A DNA stretch of 64,000 bases, taken from Apostichopus japonicus. Lineage: Eukaryota > Echinodermata > Holothuroidea > Aspidochirotida > Stichopodidae. A model generated the notes under the pieces. The model was not told where the DNA came from. It searched no databases and saw only the letters and a program-made list of their open reading frames with translations. Made by a program: the position numbers and the translations under genes. Shown one piece after another: positions 54,401 to 64,000 of this stretch. Each line of letters begins with the position of its first letter. Position 1 is the first letter of the stretch. The stretch spans positions 28,051,960 through 28,115,959 of the forward strand of contig NC_092563.1 in assembly GCF_037975245.1 (NCBI RefSeq), given 5' to 3'.

Positions 54401-57400
54401 ATTATATGATGATACATTATATGATGATACGTTAAAAGTTAAGTGAAACAATGAATACTTTTAGGATAGGGATGTGAATTTCTTCCATCAGGGACAATCT
54501 GCTGACAAGATACACAAAGTTTTACTTTCCTCTGTATCTTCCAAAGCTTCAGTCGCTTTAAGTGATGGAGCCGAAAATGCAATTCTGTCTTTTTCAAGCT
54601 CAATAATTGGCTTTAAATTAACATGGCATGCTGCCCTTTATACAAGTCACTTTGATAGAAATACAGTAACCCCAGGTTCAAAGCCTTTGCCATCCTTTAG
54701 GTCCCTAGTTGGAGAAACTCTCCATTTAAATACCATACTGCCAGATTTAGAGGTAGTATTTAAATATACCTTGAAATCTTCACATTTTTCAGTGCATTTT
54801 GAAAACATAGAGATAGCTATCAAACACAAAGGACCTTTCACCCTAATATCATTGAGCAAGAAAAATAAGTTTTCCCGTTTTGTACTTCTTGTTTTGTAGG
54901 AATCCTTGCAGTCTGATGATCTCACCTGATTCTATGCCACTGTTTCCACAGAGTCCACAACTATTTGGACAGTTGATGGCCATCCACTCTGCATTGGTGA
55001 TGCATTCATTACTTCGGGCCCACTGACTACATGTGGTATGAAGGTCAGTACAGTGATTGACTACATAGTAGAGATGAAAAGTGAAACTACAGATCTAGTT
55101 ACCCAAGAACCATTTCAACGAGTGGTGACGTATAGATATGTCTCCTCAAGACTGACTACCTCCCCTCTTTGTGGGGGAGGGAGGGGTGTGGTTGTTATGT
55201 TATGTTATGTTGACTACATAGTAGAGATGAAAAGTGAAACTACAGATATGGACTAGTGAAGTCAAAGAACCCAAGAACCATTTCAATGTGTGGTGATGTA
55301 TAGATGTATGAATGTCTCCTCAAGACTGACTACCTCCCCTCTGGGTGGGGGAGGGAGGGGTGTGGTTGACTACATAGTAGAGATGAATAGTGAAACTACA
55401 GATATGGACTAGTGAAGTCAAAGAACCCAAGAACCATTTCAATGTGTGGTGATGTATAGATGTATGTATGTCTCCTCAAGACTGACTACCTCCCCTCTGG
55501 GTGGGGGAGGGAGGGGTGTGGTTGACTACATAGTAGAGATGAATAGTGAAACTACAGATATGGACTAGTGAAGTCAAAGAACCCAAGAACCATTTCAATG
55601 TGTGGTGATGTATAGATGTATGTATGTCTCCTCAAGACTGACTACCTCCCCTCTGGGTGGGGGAGGGAGGGGTGTGGTTGACTACATAGTAGAGATGAAT
55701 AGTGAAACTACAGATATGGACAAGTGAAGTCAAAGAACCCAAGAACCATTTCAGTGTGTGGTGATGTATAGATGTATGAATGTCTCCTCAAGACTGACTA
55801 CCTCCCCCTCTGGTTGGGGGAGGGAGGGGGCATGGTTGATCACATCTGGTGTTTGTAACAAGTAATTTCATATTTAAAGGTGGAGTGGAGCCACACCCCC
55901 GATAATTTTCCTGGCTAGAATCATGTCCCTGACATGAGTCACTGTATTATCTGTATAGGGGCTGGGAGAACTCTGTAAACATGTTTGAGTCACTGGAATT
56001 TTTGAAATTTAATGAATCCCCTTCATGACTCGTTTTATAACTCAGAAAGAGTGATAACAAACAGAAAATCCATCAAAGACACCCAAATGGATATCAAGAT
56101 TCAATGTGGTGACTCATTGACATTCAAAGGTTAGAGAATATTCCCACACTTTTTCATATAATATGTGTCATTTGTATGAAGAGAAGTGCAAAATGAGGCA
56201 TAAGTCATGTGACCCAGGGTTGTGTCAGGGTTCACAAAGGTATGGTTCATGTCAGACCTTACACCATGTTTAAAGGCCTGGGTGGGGTAGTGTGGGGGTG
56301 CGGATTGCTGTGTGGGGTTGTGTGGGGTTGTGTGGGGGTGCGGGTTGGTTGGTCTGTCTTTCAGCTGTTTGGTACATGATAGTAATAGATTACATTATAT
56401 GGTGATATATTTAGATAGAAGTTATTGAATGAACTTACACATATATAAACTTCTGATTTATTGAATGATACTTTCGGTCTGGTTCAGTTTCCATCTAAAC
56501 CAATCTAGAAATAAGATTGTCTAAACATGTTTTACCAGATCATGTTCCTTGCAATGTAGAGAGAGGCATGGCAAAAAATTCTTGCTTACAGGTATATATT
56601 TAATTATTCATGCCTGTCCCTTGAGAGTAAAATATTTTACAAATACAAGTAAGAGAAGGCTAAGCATTTCTTAAAGAAGTAATGAAAGAGTTTTTGCAGT
56701 ATGGTACCTTGGTGTTGTTCTTTTTAATCAAATTTATTGAGAAACTCTCTGTTGAGAAATGTTGCTATATATATTACTAATCCTAGTATTTCTTTGCTTG
56801 TGAAATGGTCAATTCAAACCGTCTCAAGAAATAAACAGAAATGTACAATAAATTATACATGTGTGAAAATATCAAGAAAGAACTGAAAACATGGGAAGTA
56901 TTCAAGAGTCTTACAAAAAATATGTTATTAATGTAAGGAAGGATTTCAAAAAGATAACTGAAGTCTTATGCAGTAATCAATAATCAATTGCAAATATCAA
57001 TTGAACACAAAATTACTGTAGAATTAATAACAAGTAGCAACACTGACTAGTTTCAAATAAACCAACTACAGATTACGCTTGCAGTACTATTGGTTTAATG
57101 ATTGATTGATTGATCAATATATTGGTTTAATGATTGATTGGATCATTGTTTGCTTGATCGATTGATCATTGATTACCCATTCAATGAATGAACTTGTAGA
57201 TTGGTTGGGTTGAAATATTTGTGATGTTTTGTTCACCTGTTTTCCTATGTACTTTTTTCTGTTGTTTTTCAATTTGTAGGAAGTGTGGTGATGGAGGTCA
57301 AATTGAGGCCTGCATGCTAACTCATGATTCTATACTGTGGATTGCTGAGCTGTTATTCTAGTGTTTTTTCTTTCTCTCTTTTGTTGTGATGAAGAGGGTG

Positions 57401-60400
57401 TGAGGGGCGGGGGGGGGGGGCATTGCAAATATGCACATGATACCCAAATATGGCTTGCATTGCTTGTTCATTTATTTTCAATTTCTTTTAGCTTCCCTCC
57501 CCTTCACGATGGGGGGAGGGGGTGTAGTTACATCAGATATGAGCTCATGTCACTCTCTTAAAATAGAAGGGCTGCATATGCCACCAGATCATTTTGGGTA
57601 AAGTGTGAATTTGAATTGATAATGTAATTTTACAAGAATAATTGATTTTATGCATATGATATAATGTGACACCCATGGAATTCTGGGTTGGAACTTTGAC
57701 CCTAAGTACTACATATGTCTTTTGATAATTATACCTACATAAATCATGTCTTAAAGATATAATGCAGTTTATATATATCTTCAAATCTTTACTTCATTTT
57801 ACAAAAATATAAATTTTGCCCAATAAACAAGAAAGAAAAGAAAATAGAATTTTTTGGTTATTTTTTGGCATGTTTGAGTGATTATGCAAAGCATGTGTGA
57901 CACAAAGTCCATTCTTTAAAGCATGCACACAATAATATCACAAATTGCAGTAAATCCCCCAAAAGTGAAAACAAAATCAGCAATTCCCTAATTTAAATTG
58001 TTGAAGTTAAATTTGAGAAAACTTTTTTGGCAGGATTGGTAACTTCTTTTTGGATTGCAGGCTGTGTTGGTCATTTTGTCTTGGTGTTTGGGGAGGGGGA
58101 GGGGGGATGGTGAGAAGAGGAGAAAGGAATGGAAATGTTTTGCAGAGCAAATATCAGCATAGAGCAACTTGAATTCAAATTTTCTATCTTGTCCTTCTCC
58201 TCCTCCTCCTCCTCCTCCCCCTTCTCCTCCTCCTCCCCCTTCTGCTCCTTCTCCTCCCCCTCCTCCTCCTTCTCCTCCTCCCACCCCTTCTCCTCCTCCC
58301 ACCCCTCCTCCTCCCTACCACCTTCCATAACATAAAAAGCAAGTAATCCAAGATGATACTTTCCAACAAGGCTGGTGGAGTGAAAACTAATACTAGGGAC
58401 ATTTTGAGGCACATCAGACTCTAGCATGCATGACAAAATTGTGAAAACTTCCAGGCTTGATGTGAAGGGTGCTTCATGCAGCTATGGTATGGGTGTGTGA
58501 AATTGCATCATTCAAAGTGGCTTAAAAACGAGAAAGGGAAATAAGAAGGATGAAGTTTTGGGTTTGTGGAACAATATATAGTTTGAAAATCAGTGTGCAA
58601 TGCTGGGAGAACTTTGTTATGTTTTCTTTGCACAAAACAGGACTTTTAAACTTGTGTATGTGTGTCTGTATGTGTGTTTATAACTGAGTTTGCAAGAGTT
58701 TTAATAACAAAATGGTAGTTATGTTGTAATACAAAGTCATATCTCTATGTTTATTAAGGAAAACCTGATCAATTGTAAACTTCTCAACAGCTTCAAATAT
58801 CGAGATGATGAAAGTGAAATCTACATCCACTGTTAAATACAAGAATATTGACAGTAAAGTCGAATGAGAAGAAAGAAATGTGTTACTTACCGTCTGAAAC
58901 TGAACAACCTCAAATCTTAGTACCACACCACCGTGGACCAAATGATAGCTAGTAAAGTGTGTGAACAATGCACCGAACACCCAATTATATAGGAACACCA
59001 CATATACGAGTGATGCACCGAACACCCAACGATAAATAGAACACCATCGGGTTATATGAATGAAGCACCGTACATCCAGTGAAACACCATCAGTTATAAT
59101 ATGTATGTATCATGATGATTGGAACACCAGACATGAAACATTTCACATAACAAATGGACAACACAGCTACATGCAAACAGACAAACATACTTTCATATCA
59201 ACATTCTCAGGCCATTTTAATATGCAAGGTGATTTTAGATTAGTATCAAATTTTTCTTCATATTTATGGCTTCTGCTCATTGCCTGAGAAGAAATTTGCA
59301 CAGAAATGTACAGTTTAAGCAGAGTTGCTTTAGTGGATGTCATCAATTATATAATTAATTCAATAGCTGAAAATCTGTAATATTGGAAAAAGCTCCTTTT
59401 TGTTTTTTTTTTATACATTTTTTTTTTCTTGTTTTTGCTGGCAATTGCAAAAATGAAAAGACAATATTAGTGAGTTTAATGAAATAAAAACGAAAAAAAA
59501 ATATCAACCAATGGAATGAATTTTTTTTTTGTCTTTTCAGCTGCAATGCAACAAAATTTGGAAATGCTAAGCACTTAAATAATGTTAAGTTAATAGTTGA
59601 TACCCAGGAATGCCTTAATGAAATACCACTGGAGATAAATGACAAAGTTTGGCTCTTGTAAGGTATGAGAAATTTGAGCATGCTACCCCTCTGACACCTG
59701 CATTCGGAATCCAAATTAAATTGGTTAAAATCTCAAAATATTTAGCTTAATTTAATTATGATCTTGGAATGTTAATGTCAATATGCATGCTAATGTTGTC
59801 ATTCCCACAACACATTTATTATCAATTTCTCCTATAAACACACCTATAGAAGGAGGTGCATATTGGGATGAAAATTTAAATGTGAATCCAAATTGATCAT
59901 GCTTTGGTAAGGCTCATTATCACATTGAATATTCAAGAGGTATGTGTCTTTGTTTTAACTTCTTACTTTAGTAACCTTTCATACAATTAATGATTATTCA
60001 AAAACTACTTTTCAAATCGGGATGGATTTTACGGTTGGAAATAAACATAGCAAATGGGTTTTTTTTTCAAGATGCATCGAGAGGTAGGGGGGAAGGATAA
60101 GGGGCTAGGATAAGGACTTAGCGTTGGGGTGGTAGATTTAATTATGAATATGGTGGAAGATAGGAGCGATAAGGTAATTTTCTCATTTGAGATGAAATTG
60201 GAGATGATGGAATGAAAGGCTGCAAGGAAAGTTTTTTTTGTGTGTTGGAATGGAAGACATTGGAATAGGAAAGTCATTCAGTTATAGTATGCATATATTT
60301 GACTTAATATTTATCGAGTGGAAAGTCTTATTAATTTGATTCATGATTGCCAAATTATTCCCCCTTTTCATCAGTAATGACGATCAACTCATTAATATTT

Positions 60401-63400
60401 TGACAAATGAACTTGCTTTTAGAAATCCATTTATGTTCCAGAATCCTACCAACCAAGCCCTGGGAGTATGTCACAGATTCGATACAAAACACAGAGACAA
60501 AAGCTTTCCAAATGATGATGAACTTTCTCAATCTAACCACTACAGCAACAATCATCCATGGCAATGCTAACTTCCTGTGGAAGCTTGACGCATGTAATTT
60601 TGCAAAAGCCCCGTTTCCAACGCGAGGAGAGTTGTAAAGGCATCTTACCAACAGCAACATTCTCATCTTCATCCCGGTGTATCGTCTCATCAAGGATTTC
60701 GTTGCTGACCTCACCGAGTCTTTTCCGTCCGCCTCTCGCCTCCTTGTTAGGCCTGGTACTACATACCTTGCAGCTCTTCTTACAGTGTTTCAGCATGTAG
60801 GCTGCATGGGTTCCACACAGGCCCTCTCTGGCCCAATCTGCACAGTTGCCTTCTTGGTCTTGGCAAGCTGAAAAGGGTGAAATATATTTTAAAGTCGCTA
60901 ACATTTGTCCTCTTTGCTGTTGAGTCGACGTGTTGATATAGAACCTACTTAGGCTGCTAAAGGCTGAGGGTGAAGCCGTGGAAAGGGGAGGGGGGGGGGC
61001 ATGTGCACTATTGACTGATCGTAAACTTTGGAATTAATTTCAAAGAATTTTGCGACTGGATGTTCCTCATCAATTCCTATAGAAGGTGGACTGAGATAGT
61101 AGAGCCTTCATAAAATATCAGTGCTGCCAAGTCACCCGCTTTGGGCGGGTGTCACCCGCATTTTCGGGTCGTCTCCCGCTCACCCGCCCACCTGTCCGAA
61201 TCTCCCGCATTTTCCAAAAAACTCCCGCATTTTTGAAGAATCTCCCGCATTGTAGGCCCACAGAGTTTTTCCTGTGAAAGTGTATCATTGCTAGCGTGAA
61301 ATTCATTTCATCACACCAAAATGCGAATTATCTCAGAACCGCCAGGATCGGAAATTACTCAAAGCCGATCGTGCTAAATATGCCCGGCTGAAAGCAACGT
61401 TACCTATACGATTCGTGAAAAATAATACCGTTACGACACACGTGAACGCTACAGCGTCCGCAAAATTTCCTCTGGAATGAAAAAAAAAATAGACACAATA
61501 CAAATATGGAGACAGTATAGATTCAGCTTAGATGACCCGGGAAGTGATGTTTCCGGCCATCTGAGGGGCCGTAAGATCCCAAAATTTTCTTGTACGCTTC
61601 GCGCCAACTCATGGTGGCGCTCCGCTTAGATGGTGTACGTAACCAACAGCACCAGACAATTTTCACCCGCCTAAAAAACAACTGACCTTGGCATCTCTGA
61701 AATATTTGTATTTAATTGGCGAAGGCCAAGAACAAGGGCCCTTTAATATCACCCCCCCCCCCCTTACCTTGTACAACATCTCCTGTAATCAGTTAATCAG
61801 ACACGCAGTAACCTATATAATCACTATGTATCTCCATCCAGATGTGTTCTACACATTCTCCGTTTAAATTATGGTGAAAATGTGGTGTGCTGAAGTATGA
61901 TGACGTTATATTTGACGGAAAAAAAAACAAGCTAGACTAAAGTAGTTAATAATTACGGTGGCTTAACAGGGACATGGGCGGAAAAAAAGTGTTCCCAAAT
62001 CTCAAAATGTTGACTTTTATCTCAAAATTTTCACCTTTAAAGTCACAATTTTTGACTTTTATTTTTACCTCATAAGTCAAAAAATTTTATCTCAAAATGT
62101 TGATACTTTTTATCTTCATTTTCTCTTCTTTCCTATGTCCCTATAAAGCCACCGTAAATAATTCAATACTAATTGAAGAACGATTTTACGGAAAAGAATC
62201 ACACTATCTTCTCGGAGGGAATGCAATCCGCTCTTCCCATCCCCCACCCCCCCCCCCCCCAAATCAAAGAGTTTATGGTGAGACCAGTTATTTCTTCTAC
62301 TGGGTTGACACAAATACTGCTAGATGGACGGGCATTGGGCAACAAATAGACAACGAAACGAGTGTAAGCACGGCCTTCGATATGGGAGGGGAGGAAGGGC
62401 CCAATCACTTTTACAGCAATCGTTATCAGCAGGCATGGTGCCACCACGACAAGTCGAAATTTCAGCACCATTGGATATTGACCTTACTTCTGCCCTGCCT
62501 CTTTGACCTCTTTCGGGGTCATGGGTGTGAGTTCGTACTATCATAGACATAAGTTATACAAAAGCAAATATAATATATGCACATATATGTTACTAGTAGT
62601 AACGTATGTAATACCTGAATCAGTATATGACGATGGTTGTCAGATTGCGTCATTTGTCAAGGTGTTTTGATTTCGTCTTAAAATGGGTTTACCTGACCGC
62701 CCTGGTACCACGCCCTGGTGATACGCATTTTATGAACAACGTAAATATAAACTGAGTTTACAACTAAAACGTATATGAAACAACAACGTTCGCAATGCTT
62801 TTTCTGCAGTACTCATATTGTCCACATTCCAAACACGTACGTACCTAAGTAAATTGTTCAATTACAATCAGTTTTAAGTAATGCTGCGCGAGTACGGCAT
62901 ATATAATCTACACGATTTGTACATGTTGTTAATGAAATTGCAATGCATTATGCTGGTTGGCTAGAAAGCTAGGAAGACAAAAACAGTATCATATTAAAGA
63001 TTAGCAAAGATAAGGGAACCGGAGCGGGGTGGGGTAGGGGAGAATATATTTTCAGACTCACTGAATAACACGTCATTTGTTAGCAACATTTTACCAAGAA
63101 AAAGCACAAGTGGGTACCATAGCAACCTAGAAATAAGGGTAAAACCTTCACAAATATATGTGTAACAATGTCTGGTTATAAGCTAGTGAGCCCTCTAAAC
63201 CGATGAGCCGATGTACCTCAAATTGTTAATATGCACATTAGCGACCGAAGTATAAGAAAGTGATCATTGTAGCCGATTACGTCATAGGTCAACTGTAAGA
63301 TGTCAATTTTTCTTAGCATTACCATTATGTCAAAATGTCCCCCAAATATCATACACGAGACCGCTTATCATAGTCAAAGGAGGTCAAAGGTCAGTTAATA

Positions 63401-64000
63401 GGTCTGCATAGACCTGATAAAATGCTTTGGTTGATGCAAGCTCATTCATGTCAGTTTTTCAAAGTCTGACTGGTTCCAACATATCTCAGTTCCTACCGAT
63501 ATCCATCATCATTCTGATATATCTTCATGAACGAAGGATTTGAAAGCCAGGTCGAGCCCCAAGGATGTAGCCCACCTCGCCCCTCCCCCCCCCCCCACAC
63601 ACACACCCTCATTGTCGAAGGCCCTGATAGCAACTTCAGTACTACGAATATTTACTCAAAATAATCTGTTTCTGAGTTCATACTCTTCGAAACCCACGTT
63701 TTCTAACCTCGTCCTCACGTGGTGTTATTCATATTCACGTTTACTGTCATATATATACTCATGCGGCTTTTCAGTCATGCTCATACTCATGTGACCCGGG
63801 ATATCACTGTCCACGGTCACATCAGAAGTATTTCCGCTTTGTCAACATTTCCACGATAAAGCATGCCTTATTTTTTCTCTGATATTTACCTCTGTTGATA
63901 ATACTGTTGCTTTGACAAAGTTGACAGCTTTCTCTGCAGTCTGTAATCATGTAAGGACTACGAATACATTCACCAAGGGCGGCCCACTCTGGGCACAGAG
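48294..64000 (-). CDS. Multi-ShKT-domain protein, 5'-partial, seven exons
   Basis: Seven minus-strand exons (63890-64000 and beyond, 60867-60649, 55060-54926, 54234-54082, 52366-52238, 49541-49419, 48406-48294) each encode one ShKT domain of about 35-40 residues with six cysteines. Where both ends are visible the exons start and end in phase 1, so they splice in frame in any combination. The last exon ends with TAA at 48296-48294. The domains share a C-x6-C-x3-W-A-x4-C type spacing, as in the ShKT repeats of nematode and other animal secreted proteins. Such domains often sit in extracellular enzymes or lectins; an N-terminal catalytic domain or signal peptide could lie past 64000. The domain is named after a cnidarian channel-blocking peptide, but nothing here shows a toxin role. 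The assignment of all seven exons to one transcript is inference from strand, phase and order. Confidence 0.8.
49419..49541 (-). CDS. ShKT exon 6
   Basis: Acceptor TTATTCACAG, donor GTGAGT, phase 1 at both ends, 123 bp. Six cysteines with CNLWATKKEC and CRFSCNAC; Lys-rich. Confidence 0.87.
50785..51060 (-). mobile_element. tRNA-derived SINE in a ShKT intron
   Basis: On the minus strand it reads GTGGTGGCCAATTGGCTTAG (A box), then TTGGTTCGATTC (B box), then a body with AAAGCGCTTTGAGACC and AAAGCGCTATATC and an AAT-rich tail at 50785-50803. The AGCGCTT-containing 3' body is common in SINEs of marine animals. It lies between ShKT exons 5 and 6. Confidence 0.8.
52238..52366 (-). CDS. ShKT exon 5
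   Basis: Acceptor GTTCTTAG, donor GTAAGT, phase 1 at both ends, 129 bp. Six cysteines with CTGWAEAGHC and CPESCDFC. Confidence 0.87.
54082..54234 (-). CDS. ShKT exon 4, with weak donor
   Basis: Acceptor CATTTTACAG. Six cysteines with CTLWATEGDC and CPVSCQFC. A donor at CCG/GTGCGG keeps phase 1 (153 bp) but is weak. Without splicing, the frame continues to a stop at 53930 through a hydrophobic stretch (HSVALILSLYILFCTCVL) that could be a membrane anchor. Confidence 0.8.
54926..55060 (-). CDS. ShKT exon 3, beside the minisatellite
   Basis: Acceptor CTATGTAG, donor GTGAGA, phase 1 at both ends, 135 bp. Six cysteines with CSQWARSNEC and CPNSCGLC. The acceptor lies inside the first unit of a 156-bp minisatellite (55057-55834). 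Confidence 0.85.
55057..55834. repeat. 156-bp minisatellite, five units
   Basis: Units start at 55057, 55210, 55366, 55522 and 55678 with TTGACTACATAGTAGAG. Their lengths are 153, 156, 156, 156 and 157 bp. Units 3 and 4 look identical or nearly so. Each has a GGGGGAGGGAGGGG segment near its right end. It lies in the intron directly upstream (in transcription) of ShKT exon 3. Confidence 0.95.
55835..58185. other. ShKT intron, no exon seen
   Basis: It contains GTGTGGGGTT tandem repeats at about 56290-56345 and an ATTGATTG-rich patch at about 57100-57170. No extra ShKT exon was found. Confidence 0.45.
58190..58322. repeat. (TCC/CTC)n polypyrimidine tract
   Basis: About 130 bases of nearly pure C/T on the plus strand, hence G/A on the transcribed side. 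Open frames here are low-complexity artefacts. Confidence 0.92.
58323..60648. other. ShKT intron, no exon seen
   Basis: Non-coding apart from a small tandem repeat at 58970-59100; no ShKT cysteine pattern was found on the minus strand. Confidence 0.45.
58970..59100. repeat. Short tandem repeat, ~45-50-bp units
   Basis: Three diverged units contain GCACCGAACACCCA or GCACCGTACATCCA followed about 20 bp later by AACACCA, starting near 58970, 59015 and 59066. Confidence 0.65.
60649..60867 (-). CDS. ShKT exon 2, with long charged linker
   Basis: Acceptor CCCTTTTCAG, donor GTAAGA, phase 1 at both ends, 219 bp. The ShKT domain (CADWAREGLC, then CKKSCKVC) is followed by about 36 residues rich in Arg, Glu and Asp, a likely flexible spacer. 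The other exons lack such a long linker. Confidence 0.85.
61130..61260. repeat. CTCCCGCATTTT-like degenerate tandem motif
   Basis: Six or more degenerate units of the form CACCCGC or CTCCCGCATTTT at irregular 15-25-bp spacing. Similar CGGGA/CCCGC motifs occur at 18720-18755 and 19185-19255. Confidence 0.6.
61536..61632 (+). repeat. Dispersed ~100-bp repeat core, copy 8
   Basis: It runs from CCCGGGAAGTGATGTTTCC to GGCGCTCCGCTTAGATGGT, closely related to the 20259-20358 copy. Confidence 0.85.
61947..62163. mobile_element. 201-bp MITE with 23-bp terminal inverted repeats
   Basis: The element spans 61955-62155. The left end ACGGTGGCTTAACAGGGACA and the inverted right end ACGGTGGCTTTATAGGGACA match with two differences. 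Flanks TAATAATT and AAATAATT are 8-bp duplications with one mismatch. The interior repeats ATCTCAAAATGTTGA-like and GACTTTTA motifs. It lies in a ShKT intron. Confidence 0.8.
62164..63889. other. ShKT intron, no exon seen
   Basis: A 149-codon plus-strand frame at 62097-62546 runs through the MITE end and a poly-C run; it shows no domain and is treated as chance. Confidence 0.45.
63890..64000 (-). CDS. ShKT exon 1 of those in the window (5'-truncated by the edge)
   Basis: The reading frame shows CPEWAALGEC and the C-terminal CxxxCxxC cluster of an ShKT domain. The first cysteine lies beyond the window. The donor GTAAAT follows at 63889, leaving phase 1. Confidence 0.8.

Noticed and set aside
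54474-54899. 141-codon plus-strand frame between ShKT exons 3 and 4
   Set aside because: Lies in an intron on the opposite strand and shows no recognisable domain or supporting context. Kept only as a curiosity; transcript data could revive it.
55057-55834. CRISPR-like array
   Set aside because: The units are 156-bp direct tandem repeats without unique spacers, in a eukaryotic intron.
58071-58436. Long frames rich in Glu, Arg or Gly
   Set aside because: They translate the (TCC)n tract in different frames; low complexity, no domain.
62097-62546. 149-codon plus-strand frame
   Set aside because: It begins inside a MITE and crosses a poly-C run, giving a proline tract; no domain seen.
48294-64000. 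Venom toxin gene
   Set aside because: ShKT domains are common in non-toxin extracellular proteins. The multi-domain, multi-exon layout argues against a single-domain peptide toxin.

Overview
This looks like nuclear DNA of a marine invertebrate animal, most likely a deuterostome such as an echinoderm. That placement is inference from gene content and repeat style, not from a database match. Genes are sparse and split by GT-AG introns. Most of the window is non-coding, AT-rich and full of small DNA transposons, poly-G/poly-C tracts and microsatellites. No bacterial-style operons, rRNA, CRISPR array or convincing functional tRNA gene were seen.

Layout. (1) 0.7-4.4 kb, minus strand: six exons of MTG2 (GTPBP5), a mitochondrial Obg GTPase. 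The start codon, the Obg domain and the first part of the G domain are here; the 3' exons lie beyond the left edge. (2) 6-33 kb: no host gene recognised. This stretch holds a broken hAT transposase, several short non-autonomous elements with perfect 8-bp target-site duplications, tRNA-derived SINEs, a recent 608-bp tandem duplication, a LINE reverse-transcriptase remnant, (TA)n tracts and a 59-bp palindrome. (3) 34.0-34.9 kb, minus strand: an apparently intronless C/EBP bZIP transcription factor. (4) 37.7-41.0 kb: more short transposons and a hammerhead-ribozyme-like motif. (5) 41.9-43.8 kb, plus strand: TMEM42, three coding exons encoding a four-helix membrane protein. (6) 44-47 kb: transposon- and SINE-rich spacer. 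(7) 48.3-64.0 kb, minus strand: seven exons that each encode one ShKT domain. Every internal exon starts and ends in phase 1, so they fit one secreted or surface multi-ShKT protein whose N-terminus lies beyond the right edge.

The genes appear functionally unrelated: mitochondrial ribosome assembly, transcription, a small membrane protein and an extracellular Cys-rich protein. The most distinctive signals are the phase-1 ShKT exon series, a 156-bp minisatellite whose units each carry a copy of the neighbouring ShKT exon's splice acceptor, the hammerhead-like motif near 40.9 kb, and a roughly 100-bp repeat core found eight times, including inside two transposons with unrelated termini.
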